A stretch of DNA of 64,000 nucleotides, from contig JBKDAN010000052.1 in assembly GCA_046316615.1 (NCBI GenBank), positions 60,428 to 124,427 of the forward strand, written 5' to 3'. Under the pieces are notes generated by a model. The model saw only the letters and a program-made list of their open reading frames with translations. It did no database searches and was not told the origin of the DNA. The first letter of the stretch is position 1. The number at the start of each line of letters is the position of its first letter. Below are positions 36,746 through 45,809 of the stretch, piece by piece. The DNA comes from BJHL01 sp040378885 (GTDB lineage: Bacteria; Planctomycetota; Phycisphaerae; Phycisphaerales; UBA1924). Made by a program: the position numbers and the translations under genes.

Positions 36746-37615
36746 TCACTCACGCTCACTCTTCGCCCGCGTCGCGACGTGCTCAAAGAGACGTTGTGCC
36801 GCCAGTGCGGAGAGAGGCGCATCGCCGGTTGCTGCACGATCGCGATCTGCGCGGTATTGAGCAAGCACGATCGCGGCGCGGTCCCGAAGCGCAAGATCTT
36901 CACGCAATGGCTCGTGGCCCTTGGGCACAGCATACGTGAAGCGTCCTGTAGCCGCTTCGTGCGTCGGGATGTGAAAGAAGTCCCGCGGCGTGATCGGCTT
37001 CTTTCCATCCGGGCCGGCGACCGCGTTCTCGCGCTGAACGTCCGCCTCAACAAAAAAGCGCACCGCGTGCTGTGGGTAGCCGAACAGATGTCCGTACGCC
37101 TCAAACCGGTCGCTGCGAGGCATGCGCTCCACGACTGCAAGCACCTCCGCCGGATGCGAGTGGCGCGAGATGCCGTGCTTTGCAAAGACGCTGTGAGCGT
37201 CGATGGTCGCACGCATCGCGGGAATGTGCATGATGTATGCGTCCATGTTCCGCTTGCCATCCCAGGCGGTCGCAAAGGTCATCACATCGGCGTAGTAGGG
37301 CCAGCGACTCAGTGTTGCCAACTCGCGACGCACCGCCGTCGCTTCGATGAAGCTCGCAGGCGACGCATCTTCGATACTGAAGGCCCCGTCCCAGATGCCT
37401 GTCGACAGGGGCTTGATGCCGGCGACGGTAAAGAGGGCTTCGCGGTCCAGTGCAGACATCACCAGTTTCGTGCGCAGCGCGTTGTCAGGGGCCGCCTCAG
37501 ATACCACAGGCTCGGCCATGCGCGTTGAAGCTCCCGGCACCCCGGTCGCTGTGCATCCGGATAGAAGCCAGGCGACCGAGAGCAGAGCAGGCACAAGTAA
37601 ACGGGGCAACATCAT
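36746..37615 (-). CDS. Putative lipoprotein, function unknown
   Basis: 289 aa from ATG 37615 (GGGAG 7 nt upstream). The N-terminus is a lipoprotein signal with lipobox LLSGC (Cys about 20). The mature part contains conserved-looking stretches (RWPYYADVMTFATAWDGKRNMDAYIMHIP, SRHSHPAEVLAVVERM, FGYPQHAVRFFVEA) with several His and Asp residues, but I recognise no family. The charged C-terminal helix (DLALRDRAAIVLAQYRADRDRAA) may be exposed. It shares a 172-bp divergent intergenic region with a dockerin gene. Confidence 0.75.
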   Translation of the reverse strand: MMLPRLLVPALLSVAWLLSGCTATGVPGASTRMAEPVVSEAAPDNALRTKLVMSALDREALFTVAGIKPLSTGIWDGAFSIEDASPASFIEATAVRRELATLSRWPYYADVMTFATAWDGKRNMDAYIMHIPAMRATIDAHSVFAKHGISRHSHPAEVLAVVERMPRSDRFEAYGHLFGYPQHAVRFFVEADVQRENAVAGPDGKKPITPRDFFHIPTHEAATGRFTYAVPKGHEPLREDLALRDRAAIVLAQYRADRDRAATGDAPLSALAAQRLFEHVATRAKSERE

Positions 37616-37695
37616 CAAGAACTCCCGGACGACTGTTCATTGACACAAGCGCGACGGCGCAAGCAGGAATATTTGCCGAGGCAGCAACCGACGAC

Positions 37696-37722
37696 CATCT
37701 AGATGAGAATGATATGTCATTC
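37696..37722. promoter_or_regulatory. Adjacent palindromes in a divergent promoter region
   Basis: CATCTAGATG (37696-37705) is a 10-bp palindrome. It is followed by GAATGA-TATG-TCATTC (37707-37722), a 6-bp inverted repeat. They lie between the lipoprotein gene (-) and a dockerin gene (+). The ATCTAGAT core recurs at 45713-45720 upstream of another dockerin gene. Confidence 0.45.
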
Positions 37723-37787
37723 GCAAGCAGAAAGAGTCGGTCTCTCGTCCTGTTTGTGAGTCATCGCTGGTTGTAGGGAGTTGTTGC

Positions 37788-38807
37788 ATGGTCATTCGTT
37801 CTCTCGGTCTTGTTCTTGGTTGCGTTGCGGGTGTCTCAAGCTCGTTCGCAGGCGACATCTTCGCCAGCGCCGCGCCGTCGCCAGGCGCGAACGGTTTGTA
37901 TCGCATCGATCCGCAGACAGGTGTCGCGACACTGCTCGCGCCTATGCCCCTGCTGGGGGGCCTTGCCGCCTCGCCCGATGGGCGGCTTCTGGGCTGGCAG
38001 AATGGGCAACTGGTGGAAATCAACCCCGTCACTGGCGTGCTTTCGGCCGTTGGCTTCCCCGCAGGCGTGAACGCGACGGGGTTTGACGTTCTCAGCGACG
38101 GTCGTGCGTTCATCGTGGGCGGTGCGCAGACCTCGTCCGCCCAGCTATATCAGGTCAATCTCACCGATGGCTCCATCACGCCTGTCGGTGACGCGGGCGC
38201 GCTGAATGCAAGCATCGATGCGGCGTTGGGGCTCGCTCCAGGCACGAGCCGCGCCAGCATCTTCTCGCTGGGTAGTGTCGGTAACGACCTGTACGGAATC
38301 AACGGCGAGTCCGGTCGCACCAACCTCGTGCGCATCGACACCACCACAGCTCAGGCCACAGTCCTCGGGCCGGCGAACGCCCTGCCAAACGCCAACGGCG
38401 GTGGCTGGGGCGGCTTTGCCAGTCTCACCGGTGTCGATCTCGACAACGACGGAACGCACGACGCGCTCTTTGGTGGCGTGAACTTCGCGCCGGGCGGCTC
38501 CCGAGCGGGCGCCGTCGCGCGATACAACCTTGTCACCGGCTCATGGACCCCGGTGGGGTCTGGCAATGCGCCGCTCATCTACTTTGGCATGGCATCCGTT
38601 CCCGGAACGCCTTGTGACACTATCGACTTCAATGGCAACAGCGTCTTCCCTGAAGATCAGGATGTCATCGATTTCTTCACGGTACTCGCCGGTGGCGAAT
38701 GCCCCACGTCAACCTGCAACGACATCGACTTCAACAACAACGGCGTCTTCCCCGAAGATCAGGACGTAATCGACTTCTTCACAGTGCTCGCTGGCGGCCT
38801 GTGCTGA
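37788..38807 (+). CDS. Secreted propeller-like protein with tandem dockerin module
   Basis: 339 aa; ATG 37788 with GGGAG 8 nt upstream. The signal peptide ends near residue 22 (SSSFAGD). The body reads like one short beta-propeller (GLYRIDPQTGVATLLAPMP, LYQVNLTDGSITPVGDAG, LVRIDTTTAQATVLGP). The C-terminus (38614-38804) has DFNGNSVFPEDQDVIDFF and DFNNNGVFPEDQDVIDFF, linked by ECPTSTCNDI. A 44-nt stretch of the second unit (38715-38758) is identical to 47649-47692 in another gene. Confidence 0.82.
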   Translation: MVIRSLGLVLGCVAGVSSSFAGDIFASAAPSPGANGLYRIDPQTGVATLLAPMPLLGGLAASPDGRLLGWQNGQLVEINPVTGVLSAVGFPAGVNATGFDVLSDGRAFIVGGAQTSSAQLYQVNLTDGSITPVGDAGALNASIDAALGLAPGTSRASIFSLGSVGNDLYGINGESGRTNLVRIDTTTAQATVLGPANALPNANGGGWGGFASLTGVDLDNDGTHDALFGGVNFAPGGSRAGAVARYNLVTGSWTPVGSGNAPLIYFGMASVPGTPCDTIDFNGNSVFPEDQDVIDFFTVLAGGECPTSTCNDIDFNNNGVFPEDQDVIDFFTVLAGGLC

Positions 38808-38840
38808 ACCAGGCCGCGATCGTTACTGCAGTGCACAAGG

Positions 38841-38866
38841 CCCGGCGCGCCACGCGCCGGGTCTTG
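38841..38866 (+). terminator. Hairpin terminator-like element
   Basis: 9-bp perfect stem CCCGGCGCG / CGCGCCGGG with a 3-nt loop, followed by TCTTGTGTT. The T-tract is weak. Confidence 0.6.
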
Positions 38867-38908
38867 TGTTGAAGTTGCACAATCACGGCGGCAGTGCTCG
38901 GCCGTGCC

Positions 38909-39898
38909 TCATCGAGTCGCCACGCGCCACGCATCCATCAATTGTCGCGTCACCTGTCCCACCACGCCGTCAGCAATCATGCGTTGTTCCACACGTGTGA
39001 CAGGCAGTACGCCCCAACTGCTGTTGGTGAGGAACACCTCGTCGGCGTTGAGCACGTCGTCAATGGAGATCATGCGTGTCTGGATGTCGATCATTTCTTC
39101 GTCGGCCCAGTCCAGCACCCACTTGCGCGTCACGCCGGGCAGCACGGGGCTGGGCAGGTATGCGCCCTGCACCTTTGCCTGCCCCAGCAGCGGGTCGTCG
39201 TCGTCAAAGTCGGTTTCGGCCTTTGCTTCTTCGCCTTGTGCGATTGGCGTGAGGAGCACGTTGTCGCGCACCAGGAAGCAATTGCTTACGCAGCCACCTG
39301 CAAGGTGGTTGGTGACTTGAAAGACAAGTGCTTCCGCGGCTCCTTTCTGGCCAGCGAGTTGGAGCTCGCGCAGGCGCGGCCAGTAGTTAAGTGTCTTGTG
39401 GCCCTCAAAGGGATTGAGCGGATTGACGCGCATGTTGGCGATCGTGGCCAGCACGCCGCGCTCAAACATGGCTTGTGGGTAGTCAGTCGCGGGCTGCGCG
39501 ACGATCATGAGTGTGGGCTGCTGCTCGACTTTCTGCTGCGCTTCTGCCGGCTTGCCCAGCATGTTGAGATCGCCTCCCGAGAGCGTGAGGCGCAGGCGGA
39601 ATCGCTGCACTTGGGGCAGGTCGTCACACGCCTTCGCGAGGGTCCGCTCACAGGCTTCGGCCAAGGCATTCTTGTGCAGGGCATCGGAGAGTCCCAGCGC
39701 GCGAGCGCTGTCAGCCAGTCGTGCGAGGTGCTCGTGCAGGTGCACAATCCGCACGCCGCGCGGGGCGTCGTCCTTGGGCACCCGGACACCGGTCATGGTT
39801 TCAAACAAGCCAACGGCGTGCTGAAAACCCGCGTCGAATGCACTGACGCGGGCTTCATCGCGGGAAAGGAACGAACCGTTGAGGAAGACAGTGGCCAT
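38909..39898 (-). CDS. Class IV (BCAT/ADC lyase-like) PLP-dependent aminotransferase
   Basis: 329 aa. The fold-type IV landmarks are the N-terminal FLNGSFLSRDEARVSAFDAGFQHAVGLFETM, the PLP lysine at K168 (NPFEGHKTLNYWPRLREL), and the C-terminal EVFLTNSSWGVLPVTRVEQR with PGVTRKWVLDWA. The EGHKTLNY context is shared by branched-chain aminotransferases, D-amino acid transaminases and aminodeoxychorismate lyases. No pab gene is adjacent, so specificity is open. It diverges from lpdA across about 110 bp. Confidence 0.87.
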   Translation of the reverse strand: MATVFLNGSFLSRDEARVSAFDAGFQHAVGLFETMTGVRVPKDDAPRGVRIVHLHEHLARLADSARALGLSDALHKNALAEACERTLAKACDDLPQVQRFRLRLTLSGGDLNMLGKPAEAQQKVEQQPTLMIVAQPATDYPQAMFERGVLATIANMRVNPLNPFEGHKTLNYWPRLRELQLAGQKGAAEALVFQVTNHLAGGCVSNCFLVRDNVLLTPIAQGEEAKAETDFDDDDPLLGQAKVQGAYLPSPVLPGVTRKWVLDWADEEMIDIQTRMISIDDVLNADEVFLTNSSWGVLPVTRVEQRMIADGVVGQVTRQLMDAWRVATR

Positions 39899-39970
39899 GC
39901 CGCACGGTATGAGGCGAGCGGCAGCGATCCTTCGTGCTGCGAACAGGAGGCCATTTGGCTACCATCGCAC

Positions 39971-39988
39971 CCCGGCCTCTTTGCCGGG
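39971..39988. other. Hairpin in the lpdA leader
   Basis: CCCGGC-CTCTTT-GCCGGG lies just upstream of the lpdA ribosome binding site (AAAGGAA). It may be a leader structure affecting translation, or a weak terminator. Confidence 0.4.
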
Positions 39989-40007
39989 CTTGTGAAAGGA
40001 AATTCCT

Positions 40008-41582
40008 GTGGCTGATCGTCACTTTGATGTCGTGGTTGTCGGGGGCGGGCCGGGCGGTTATGTGGCGGCGATTCGTGCCGCGCAGTTGGGGTACAAGACG
40101 GCCATCGTCGAGCGCGACAAGCTGGGCGGCGTGTGCCTCAACTGGGGCTGTATCCCCAGCAAAGCACTTCTCAGCAACGCCGAGCTCATGGAGAAGCTGC
40201 AGGAGAAGGAACAGTGGGGCCTCAAGATCAGCGGCGAGGTGTCGTTTGACTGGGACAAGACCATCGGGCGTTCGCGCGATGTGGCGAGCAAGCTCAACAA
40301 GGGTGTTGAGTTCCTGATGAAGAAGAACAAGATCGAGTTCATCAAGGGCAACACGAAGATTCTGAGCGCACGGCAGGGCAACAACCCGTGCAAGATCGCG
40401 ATTCAAGAAGCACAGGTGCAGGACACGCGCACGGATTCTCCCGTGACGGTCGGCGCGGTGCGCGAGACGATCACGGCGACGAACGTCATCGTGGCGACGG
40501 GCAGCGTGGCTCGCGATCTGCCGTTCGCGAAGTTCGACAACGACAAGATCTGGGGCGCTCGCGAAGCCATGTACAACAAGGCCCAGCCCAAGAGCCTGAT
40601 CGTCGTTGGCGCTGGCGCGATCGGTATGGAGTTTGGCTACTTCTACCACACGTTCGGCACGAAGGTCACGGTCATCGAGATGATGCCGCGTATTCTGCCC
40701 GTGGAAGATGATGATGTCTGCGTCGCTATGGAGAAGGTCTTCAAGAAGCACGGCATGGAGATCCGCACCAACACGGGTGTGGTGAACATCGAGAAGACCG
40801 GCACGGGCGTGAAGGTCACGGTCGCTCCGATGGTGAAGGGCGCCGACGGCAAGATGGGCCCCGACCAAGCCAAGAAGGAAACGCTGGAAGCCGACAAGGT
40901 GCTGCTGGCGATTGGTGTGAAGGGCCGCTTCGATGGCTTGTTTGACGCGTCGCTCAATCTCGCGACCGAGCGCGATCACATCAAGACGGACTTCCGCCCC
41001 ACGGGCTGGGATGGTCCGGGCAAGGGCACCGTCAACGAGGCCGTCGACTACAAGACGAACCTGCCGGGCATCTACGCCATCGGCGACATCATCGGCCCCC
41101 CGTGGCTGGCGCACGTCGCGAGCGAAGAAGGCATCTTGTGCGTCGAGCGCATCGCGTGGCGCGACAAGAAGCTGCACCACGAGCCGATTCCGATGGATTA
41201 CAGCGTCATCCCCGGCTGCACCTACTGCCACCCGCAGGTGGCGAGCGTGGGCTTCACCGAGCGCCACCTGAAGGAACAGGGTCTGGTGAAGGGCAAGGAC
41301 TACGACGTGGGCGTGTTCAACTTCAGCGCGTTGGGCAAGGCCATCGCCACGCGGCACACTGATGGCTTCTGCAAGATCATCCGTGGCCTCCCCCGCGGCG
41401 AGATCTTGGGCGCCCACATCATGGGCGATCAGGCGACGGAATTGATCGCAGAACTGAGCTTGGCGCGGCGTTTGGAAGCAACGAGCGAGGAGCTCATCTG
41501 CACGGTGCACGCGCACCCGACGATGCACGAAAGCGTGCACGAGGCGGCGCTGGCGAGCGAAGGCCGCGTGATCAACTCGTAG
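40008..41582 (+). CDS. lpdA: Dihydrolipoyl dehydrogenase
   Basis: 524 aa from GTG 40008 (AAAGGAA upstream). FAD motif VVVVGGGPGGYVAA; redox disulphide C43-C48 (GGVCLNWGCIPSK); NAD motif IVVGAGAIGMEFGYFYHTFG; and the active-site His-Glu in VHAHPTMHE near the C-terminus. This is the E3 subunit of 2-oxoacid dehydrogenases or the glycine cleavage system. It is about 50 residues longer than most, with insertions around 120-150 and a Lys/Gly-rich insert near 280-295 (VKGADGKMGPDQAKKE) typical of a subgroup. No E1/E2 genes are adjacent. Confidence 0.95.
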   Translation: MADRHFDVVVVGGGPGGYVAAIRAAQLGYKTAIVERDKLGGVCLNWGCIPSKALLSNAELMEKLQEKEQWGLKISGEVSFDWDKTIGRSRDVASKLNKGVEFLMKKNKIEFIKGNTKILSARQGNNPCKIAIQEAQVQDTRTDSPVTVGAVRETITATNVIVATGSVARDLPFAKFDNDKIWGAREAMYNKAQPKSLIVVGAGAIGMEFGYFYHTFGTKVTVIEMMPRILPVEDDDVCVAMEKVFKKHGMEIRTNTGVVNIEKTGTGVKVTVAPMVKGADGKMGPDQAKKETLEADKVLLAIGVKGRFDGLFDASLNLATERDHIKTDFRPTGWDGPGKGTVNEAVDYKTNLPGIYAIGDIIGPPWLAHVASEEGILCVERIAWRDKKLHHEPIPMDYSVIPGCTYCHPQVASVGFTERHLKEQGLVKGKDYDVGVFNFSALGKAIATRHTDGFCKIIRGLPRGEILGAHIMGDQATELIAELSLARRLEATSEELICTVHAHPTMHESVHEAALASEGRVINS

Positions 41583-41652
41583 GCCCGGAGTTCCCTTGGC
41601 CGCCAGAGGCGACCTTTCTCTGTGTGGCGGGCGCGTCATCATCAACTTCTCA

Positions 41653-41680
41653 AGCCCGGCGGCTCCGCCGGGCTTTTTCT
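41653..41680 (+). terminator. lpdA terminator
   Basis: Stem AGCCCGGCG / CGCCGGGCT with a 4-nt loop, running into TTTTTCT, about 70 bp past the stop. Confidence 0.87.
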
Positions 41681-41855
41681 CGGACCAAATCCATGCCTGA
41701 ATGGCACGAGCGTCACAACCACATCGCCTGAGCTGCACGAAACGGGCACCAGTTCATTCGCGACCAGCCGCACTGCGTCCGTCGACGCAGAATTCCTGTC
41801 GCACTTTCCCACGTTTGTCGCTTCACGTGTCAGGCCGGGGGGCTGGAGTGTTGTC

Positions 41856-42770
41856 ATGCACACGCAAAAGCAGATGATCATCTCGGGTTTCGTTGGGCTT
41901 CTCACCCTCATCGCTAGTACGAGCGAATCCCTCGCCCAGTGCTCCGTGCGAAATGCGATGCGCTCGGTTGCGTAGGCTTGGCAGTCCGGTCAAGGCGATG
42001 TGTCTCACGACACCGGCTGGATTCCGGGCCCTGTCACCCGCACCGCGTACGCGTGGGATAACAACCCCTCCCGCGGCTGCGTCGGCGCGATGACACAGAA
42101 CGGCACGGCCGATTTCGGGAGGCTTTCCTTTGATGCCTCCGGCAACGCAAGCACCGAAGCCGCCGGCATGTTTTTGTTCTCCTCGGGCGAACTTGGCTTC
42201 AGCGACACACTTTCGATCCAGTCTGACTCGCTTCCCGTCGGCACGCCCGTCACGCTGCGGTACTCCGTCATTCTCACGAGTTCTGTCGGCATCCAGGATG
42301 CGAACCCGCAGTGGAACATCGTCGCCACGGTGGGCCCCTGCGTGACCGAGAACGTCTCGTTGTCCGGCTCTGCATCGCAGACCTGCCAAAGCAGCGTCGG
42401 CGCGACTTTCGTCTATTGGCAATTGATGAACTGGTCTCTCAACGCCGCGAGCATCAGCGGCATTGGCCCGATCTCATCGTCAATCGCCGGGAATGCAGAG
42501 GCGGTGTACCGCATCGAAGTGCTTACTCCCGGGGTCCGCATCGTGAGTTGTTCTGGATGAAACTACTCAGCCCCAGCCTGCGACTCCATCGACTTCAATC
42601 GCAACGGCGTTTTCCCAGAGGATCAGGACGTCATCGACTTCTTCAACGTGCTCGCAGGCAGCGAGTGCACGACGTGCAATGACATCGATTTCAACAACAA
42701 CGGCGTGTTTCCTGAGGATCAGGACGTGATTGACTTCTTCAATGTGCTTGCGGGCGGCACCTGTTCATGA
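41856..42770 (+). pseudogene. Dockerin-type secreted protein gene with two in-frame stop codons
   Basis: One reading frame runs from ATG 41856 (signal peptide MHTQKQMIISGFVGLLTLIA...SLAQ) to TGA 42768, interrupted by TAG at 41973-41975 and TGA at 42558-42560. Without these it encodes about 304 residues: a signal peptide, a body of beta-type sequence, then two intact dockerin units DFNRNGVFPEDQDVIDFF and DFNNNGVFPEDQDVIDFF (42579-42767). No frameshift is needed. The first stop follows just 39 codons, so the likely product is inactive unless stops are read through. A GTG at 42000 could start a leaderless fragment. Confidence 0.8.
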
Positions 42771-42853
42771 GTGGTGGTCGCTACCTGTTCAGGTAGAGTG
42801 TTGATTTGGTGGCTCCGCAACCCTTCAAGCTCGGCGTGCGAACAGACCAACTC

Positions 42854-42873
42854 CCGACTGTGTAGACAGTCGG
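42854..42873. repeat. Perfect 8-bp inverted repeat
   Basis: CCGACTGT-GTAG-ACAGTCGG, 50 bp before the next dockerin gene. There is no T-tract, so it may be a leader hairpin or a binding site. Confidence 0.45.
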
Positions 42874-42922
42874 CCGACTTGCCATCGCGGATGGCGGTCA
42901 TGAGGGTGATCGGAGCTTGCAT

Positions 42923-44275
42923 ATGCATCGTTGTGTTCTGTCGCGCGCCGCGAGACTGTCGTCGTTCGTTCTCGCTGCCAGCCTTGCACATGGTGCGCTG
43001 GCGCAGACCTACACGTTTTCGCTCGTCGCGCGCGCCAACGCCACTGGCAGCAGCGTGTTCAATCTCGCGCCGGGCATCACGATCAATGACGCCACGCCCG
43101 ACGTAAACGACAGTGGCATCGCAGCGTTTCGTGTCACGACCAACGCTGAGAACTTTGTCACAGGCGTGATTGTCGGTACTGCGGCGAGCACGCGGCTCGT
43201 GTACTCGGGTCCTGCAGACGTACTGGTGAGTGATCCGTCGATCAGTGCCAGTGGTCGCGTGGTGTATGGTGTGCAACAAGGCAATGGTGTTCGCGCTTAC
43301 GAGGTTTCGACGCAAAGCGAAGGTCCATACACGTTTGGCTTGGCGGGTACCACGACCTGGGAGGGCACTCGCAGCGACAATGCCGGGCGCACTGTCTATC
43401 GCGCGACGGTGGGCAGCGGCCGCGCGATCGATGTGTACAACCCGGCTTCCGGCACAACGTCACGTCTTGTGGCACAGAACACGCTTGATGCCAGCAGTCC
43501 GTTCAACTTCATTTTCAATCCGGCGATGAGCGCCAACGGAACAGTCGCCGTGAAGTTGCAACGGGGCACGAGCACGGCGGCGGACGAAGTGTGGGTGTAT
43601 CCCGTCGTCGGCGGCGCACCGGTGCGTGTGGCCGCGGAGGCTGGCGCAGCGTCGCCGGGTCTGTTCACGACGATCGACAACGGCGTAAATGTGAATGACA
43701 GCGGTCAGGTTGTCTTCGCGGGCACGCTTGCGAGCACCGGCCTGCGCGGCGTGTATGTTGTTGATGGGATCAACCCGCCGCGAACTATCGCGGATCAGTC
43801 GAGCGGATTCAGCGTCGCGTTCTTTACACCTGACATCAACAACACGGGCGACGTGGTTTTTCGCGTGACCGGTGGCAACACACCGGCAATCTTCGTCGGT
43901 GATGGCAGCAACCTCGCGCAGCCGCTTGTTGTCGCGGGTCAACCGATCACGACGGATCTGGGTGACACCAGCTTTACAGGCTTTCTTCAGAACCCGCGCA
44001 TCAGTGACGCGGGGCACATTGTCTTTGGCGCAACGCTTGCTGCCGGCGGCCGCGGTATCTTCGTCGCCAGTCTTCCGGCGAGCGGATGTGACACGATCGA
44101 CTTCAACGCAAACGGTGTGTTTCCGGAAGATCAGGACGTTATTGATTTCTTCACGGTGCTTGCGGGAGGCGAGTGCTCCAGCTGTAACGACATTGACTTC
44201 AACAACAACCAAGTCTTTCCGGAAGACCAGGATGTGATTGACTTCTTCACAGTGCTCGCCGGCGGCGAGTGCTGA
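42923..44275 (+). CDS. Secreted NxxGxVVF-repeat protein with tandem dockerin module
   Basis: 450 aa from ATG 42923 (GGAG 8 nt upstream; a TTG two codons earlier is less likely). The signal peptide ends near residue 27 (HGALAQ). Recurring motifs VNDSGIAAF, VNDSGQVVFAG, INNTGDVVF and ISDAGHIVFGA place it with secreted repeat proteins whose blades end in N-x-x-G-x-V-V-F. The C-terminus (44087-44272) is DFNANGVFPEDQDVIDFF and DFNNNQVFPEDQDVIDFF, with a Q in place of the loop Gly in the second unit, a change also seen at 44455-45501 and 47891-49600. Confidence 0.83.
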   Translation: MHRCVLSRAARLSSFVLAASLAHGALAQTYTFSLVARANATGSSVFNLAPGITINDATPDVNDSGIAAFRVTTNAENFVTGVIVGTAASTRLVYSGPADVLVSDPSISASGRVVYGVQQGNGVRAYEVSTQSEGPYTFGLAGTTTWEGTRSDNAGRTVYRATVGSGRAIDVYNPASGTTSRLVAQNTLDASSPFNFIFNPAMSANGTVAVKLQRGTSTAADEVWVYPVVGGAPVRVAAEAGAASPGLFTTIDNGVNVNDSGQVVFAGTLASTGLRGVYVVDGINPPRTIADQSSGFSVAFFTPDINNTGDVVFRVTGGNTPAIFVGDGSNLAQPLVVAGQPITTDLGDTSFTGFLQNPRISDAGHIVFGATLAAGGRGIFVASLPASGCDTIDFNANGVFPEDQDVIDFFTVLAGGECSSCNDIDFNNNQVFPEDQDVIDFFTVLAGGEC

Positions 44276-44454
44276 ACGGTCGGACTCGAAGCCTGCAATC
44301 ACGAAGTTATCGCTCACGTGTGGCCAATGCGCTGCAAAGCAGATTATCTGATCGGATTTTCCGACACGTGTCAACGGCGCGTGCATCTGTGCGTAAGGAG
44401 CAATCCCGCCTCGCCCGATGTGGGCAGGGGCATCTGTTTCTTTGGAGGAAAGGC

Positions 44455-45501
44455 ATGAGTTTGCGAGCGTTCGCGATTGGTTCGTTGTTGTGCGTGGCAG
44501 GTGTGGCTCAAGCAGAGATTGGATACGGGCTGACAGAGGGAGGCCTTGCTGACGATCTCGTGCAGTTCGATACATCAACACCGGGCACAACAACGTTGAT
44601 GGGCACCATTACTGGGCTGCCGCCGGGCAACACCTTGCGTGCGATCGACTTTCGTCCTTCCAACGGCAAGCTCTACGCACTCAGCACAGCGCCTGGCGGT
44701 CAGTACAATTTGTTCACCGTGAATTTGCAGACCGCGGAGCTGACGTTTGTCGGCGGTGGCGTGGTTGGCAACAACTTCGGCTGGCCAATTCGCGTGTCGA
44801 TGGACTTTGATCCAGTGCGAGATGAACTGCGCGTCATCACTATCGGCGTTCGCAACAACTTCCGCATCAATGCCAACAACGGCGCGCTCATCGCGGAAGA
44901 CTCTCGCGTGCAGTACGCGAGCGGCGACGTGAATTTCGGCACGAACGTGATTACGGCTGACATCGCTTTCGACAACAACGTGGTTGGGGCGACATCGAGC
45001 ACGCTGTATGTGTTTGATTACAGCGTTGACTCGCTGTGTCGTCTTGGCGGCGTGGGAGGAACGCCCAATCCTGCGACTGGTGAACTTCGCACGATTGGTG
45101 AAGCGGTGCCGGGCGACTTCCTCACACTCTCGGCGGCGACCGGCTTGGACATCAGTGGCGCAACGGGCGTGTGCTATCTGTCGCACGACGACGCCGCGAC
45201 CGGAACGATTGATCAGTTGAGCACGCTCAATCTCGCGACCGGCGTTGCGACGTTGGTTGGCACGTTTGATCGCGACATGCAGGACATCGCGATTCTGCCT
45301 CGCACGTGCGACACGATTGACTTCAACAACAACCAGGTCTTCCCTGAAGATCAAGACGTTATTGATTTCTTCAATGTGCTGTCGGGCGCCGACTGCGCAG
45401 CATGCAACGACGTCGACTTCAACAACAACGGCGTCTTCCCTGAAGATCAAGATGTGATCGATTTCTTCACGGTGTTGGCGGGCGGGCAGTGCGGCACGTG
45501 A
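44455..45501 (+). CDS. Secreted DUF4394-like protein with tandem dockerin module
   Basis: 348 aa from ATG 44455 (TGGAGGAAAGGC directly upstream). The signal peptide ends near residue 20 (GVAQAE). The body follows the DUF4394 plan: LRAIDFRPSNGKLYALSTAPGGQYNLFTVNLQTAELTFVG, MDFDPVRDELRVI...NNFRINANNGALI, then a repeat of the LYxxD...G..LxxIG pattern. DUF4394 proteins are secreted, probably propeller-shaped, and of unknown role. Dockerin units (45306-45495) are DFNNNQVFPEDQDVIDFF and DFNNNGVFPEDQDVIDFF. Confidence 0.85.
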   Translation: MSLRAFAIGSLLCVAGVAQAEIGYGLTEGGLADDLVQFDTSTPGTTTLMGTITGLPPGNTLRAIDFRPSNGKLYALSTAPGGQYNLFTVNLQTAELTFVGGGVVGNNFGWPIRVSMDFDPVRDELRVITIGVRNNFRINANNGALIAEDSRVQYASGDVNFGTNVITADIAFDNNVVGATSSTLYVFDYSVDSLCRLGGVGGTPNPATGELRTIGEAVPGDFLTLSAATGLDISGATGVCYLSHDDAATGTIDQLSTLNLATGVATLVGTFDRDMQDIAILPRTCDTIDFNNNQVFPEDQDVIDFFNVLSGADCAACNDVDFNNNGVFPEDQDVIDFFTVLAGGQCGT

Positions 45502-45527
45502 GCGTGGGTAAAGCGGTGATGCGTTGA

Positions 45528-45554
45528 GCCCTGGCAGGAAATGCCAGGGCTTTT
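45528..45554 (+). terminator. Terminator after the DUF4394-like gene
   Basis: Perfect 9-bp stem GCCCTGGCA / TGCCAGGGC, 5-nt loop, then TTTT. Confidence 0.87.
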
Positions 45555-45693
45555 GCACTTGCGAACACCGATTCCAGCAACACGTGTCTCTGCGAAGACC
45601 AGTACCAGGCCGATGCGAGAGAAGCACCCGAGGCTGCCCCACGACCAAAACCCAACCACAGCCGATCTTTAAGGATTTGGTGGGCAGGGAATT

Positions 45694-45723
45694 ATAAATC
45701 ATCTGACGATTTATCTAGATAAA
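45694..45723. promoter_or_regulatory. Overlapping palindromes, candidate operator
   Basis: TTTATCTAGATAAA (45710-45723) is a perfect 14-bp palindrome. It overlaps a second inverted repeat, ATAAATC (45694-45700) with GATTTAT (45708-45714). Because they share bases, only one arrangement can form at a time in single strands. A TATAAA-like sequence sits inside. It lies 87 bp upstream of the next ATG. Confidence 0.6.
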
Positions 45724-45809
45724 CACTTGCGAGGGGTCCCTTTCTCTAGTAGATTGCTCGTTCTGCGGCACTGTTGCTGTGGGAAGCGGGCACTCTGAGG
45801 AGATCGGCG

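Larger units (their letters stand above)
45502..45809. other. 308-bp intergenic region with terminator and operator-like repeats
   Basis: No gene is seen. The region holds a strong terminator at 45528-45554, overlapping inverted repeats at 45694-45723, and the ribosome binding site (GAGGAG, 45797-45802) of the next gene. The stretch 45660-45725 is clearly more AT-rich than its surroundings. Confidence 0.7.

Noticed and set aside
39855..41738. 627-aa minus-strand ORF opposite lpdA
   Set aside because: Antisense of lpdA, low-quality composition, no motif.
42000..42560. Separate gene for the middle part of the broken dockerin protein
   Set aside because: It is in frame with the upstream signal peptide and the downstream dockerin units; only stop codons separate them, so one disrupted gene is the simpler reading.
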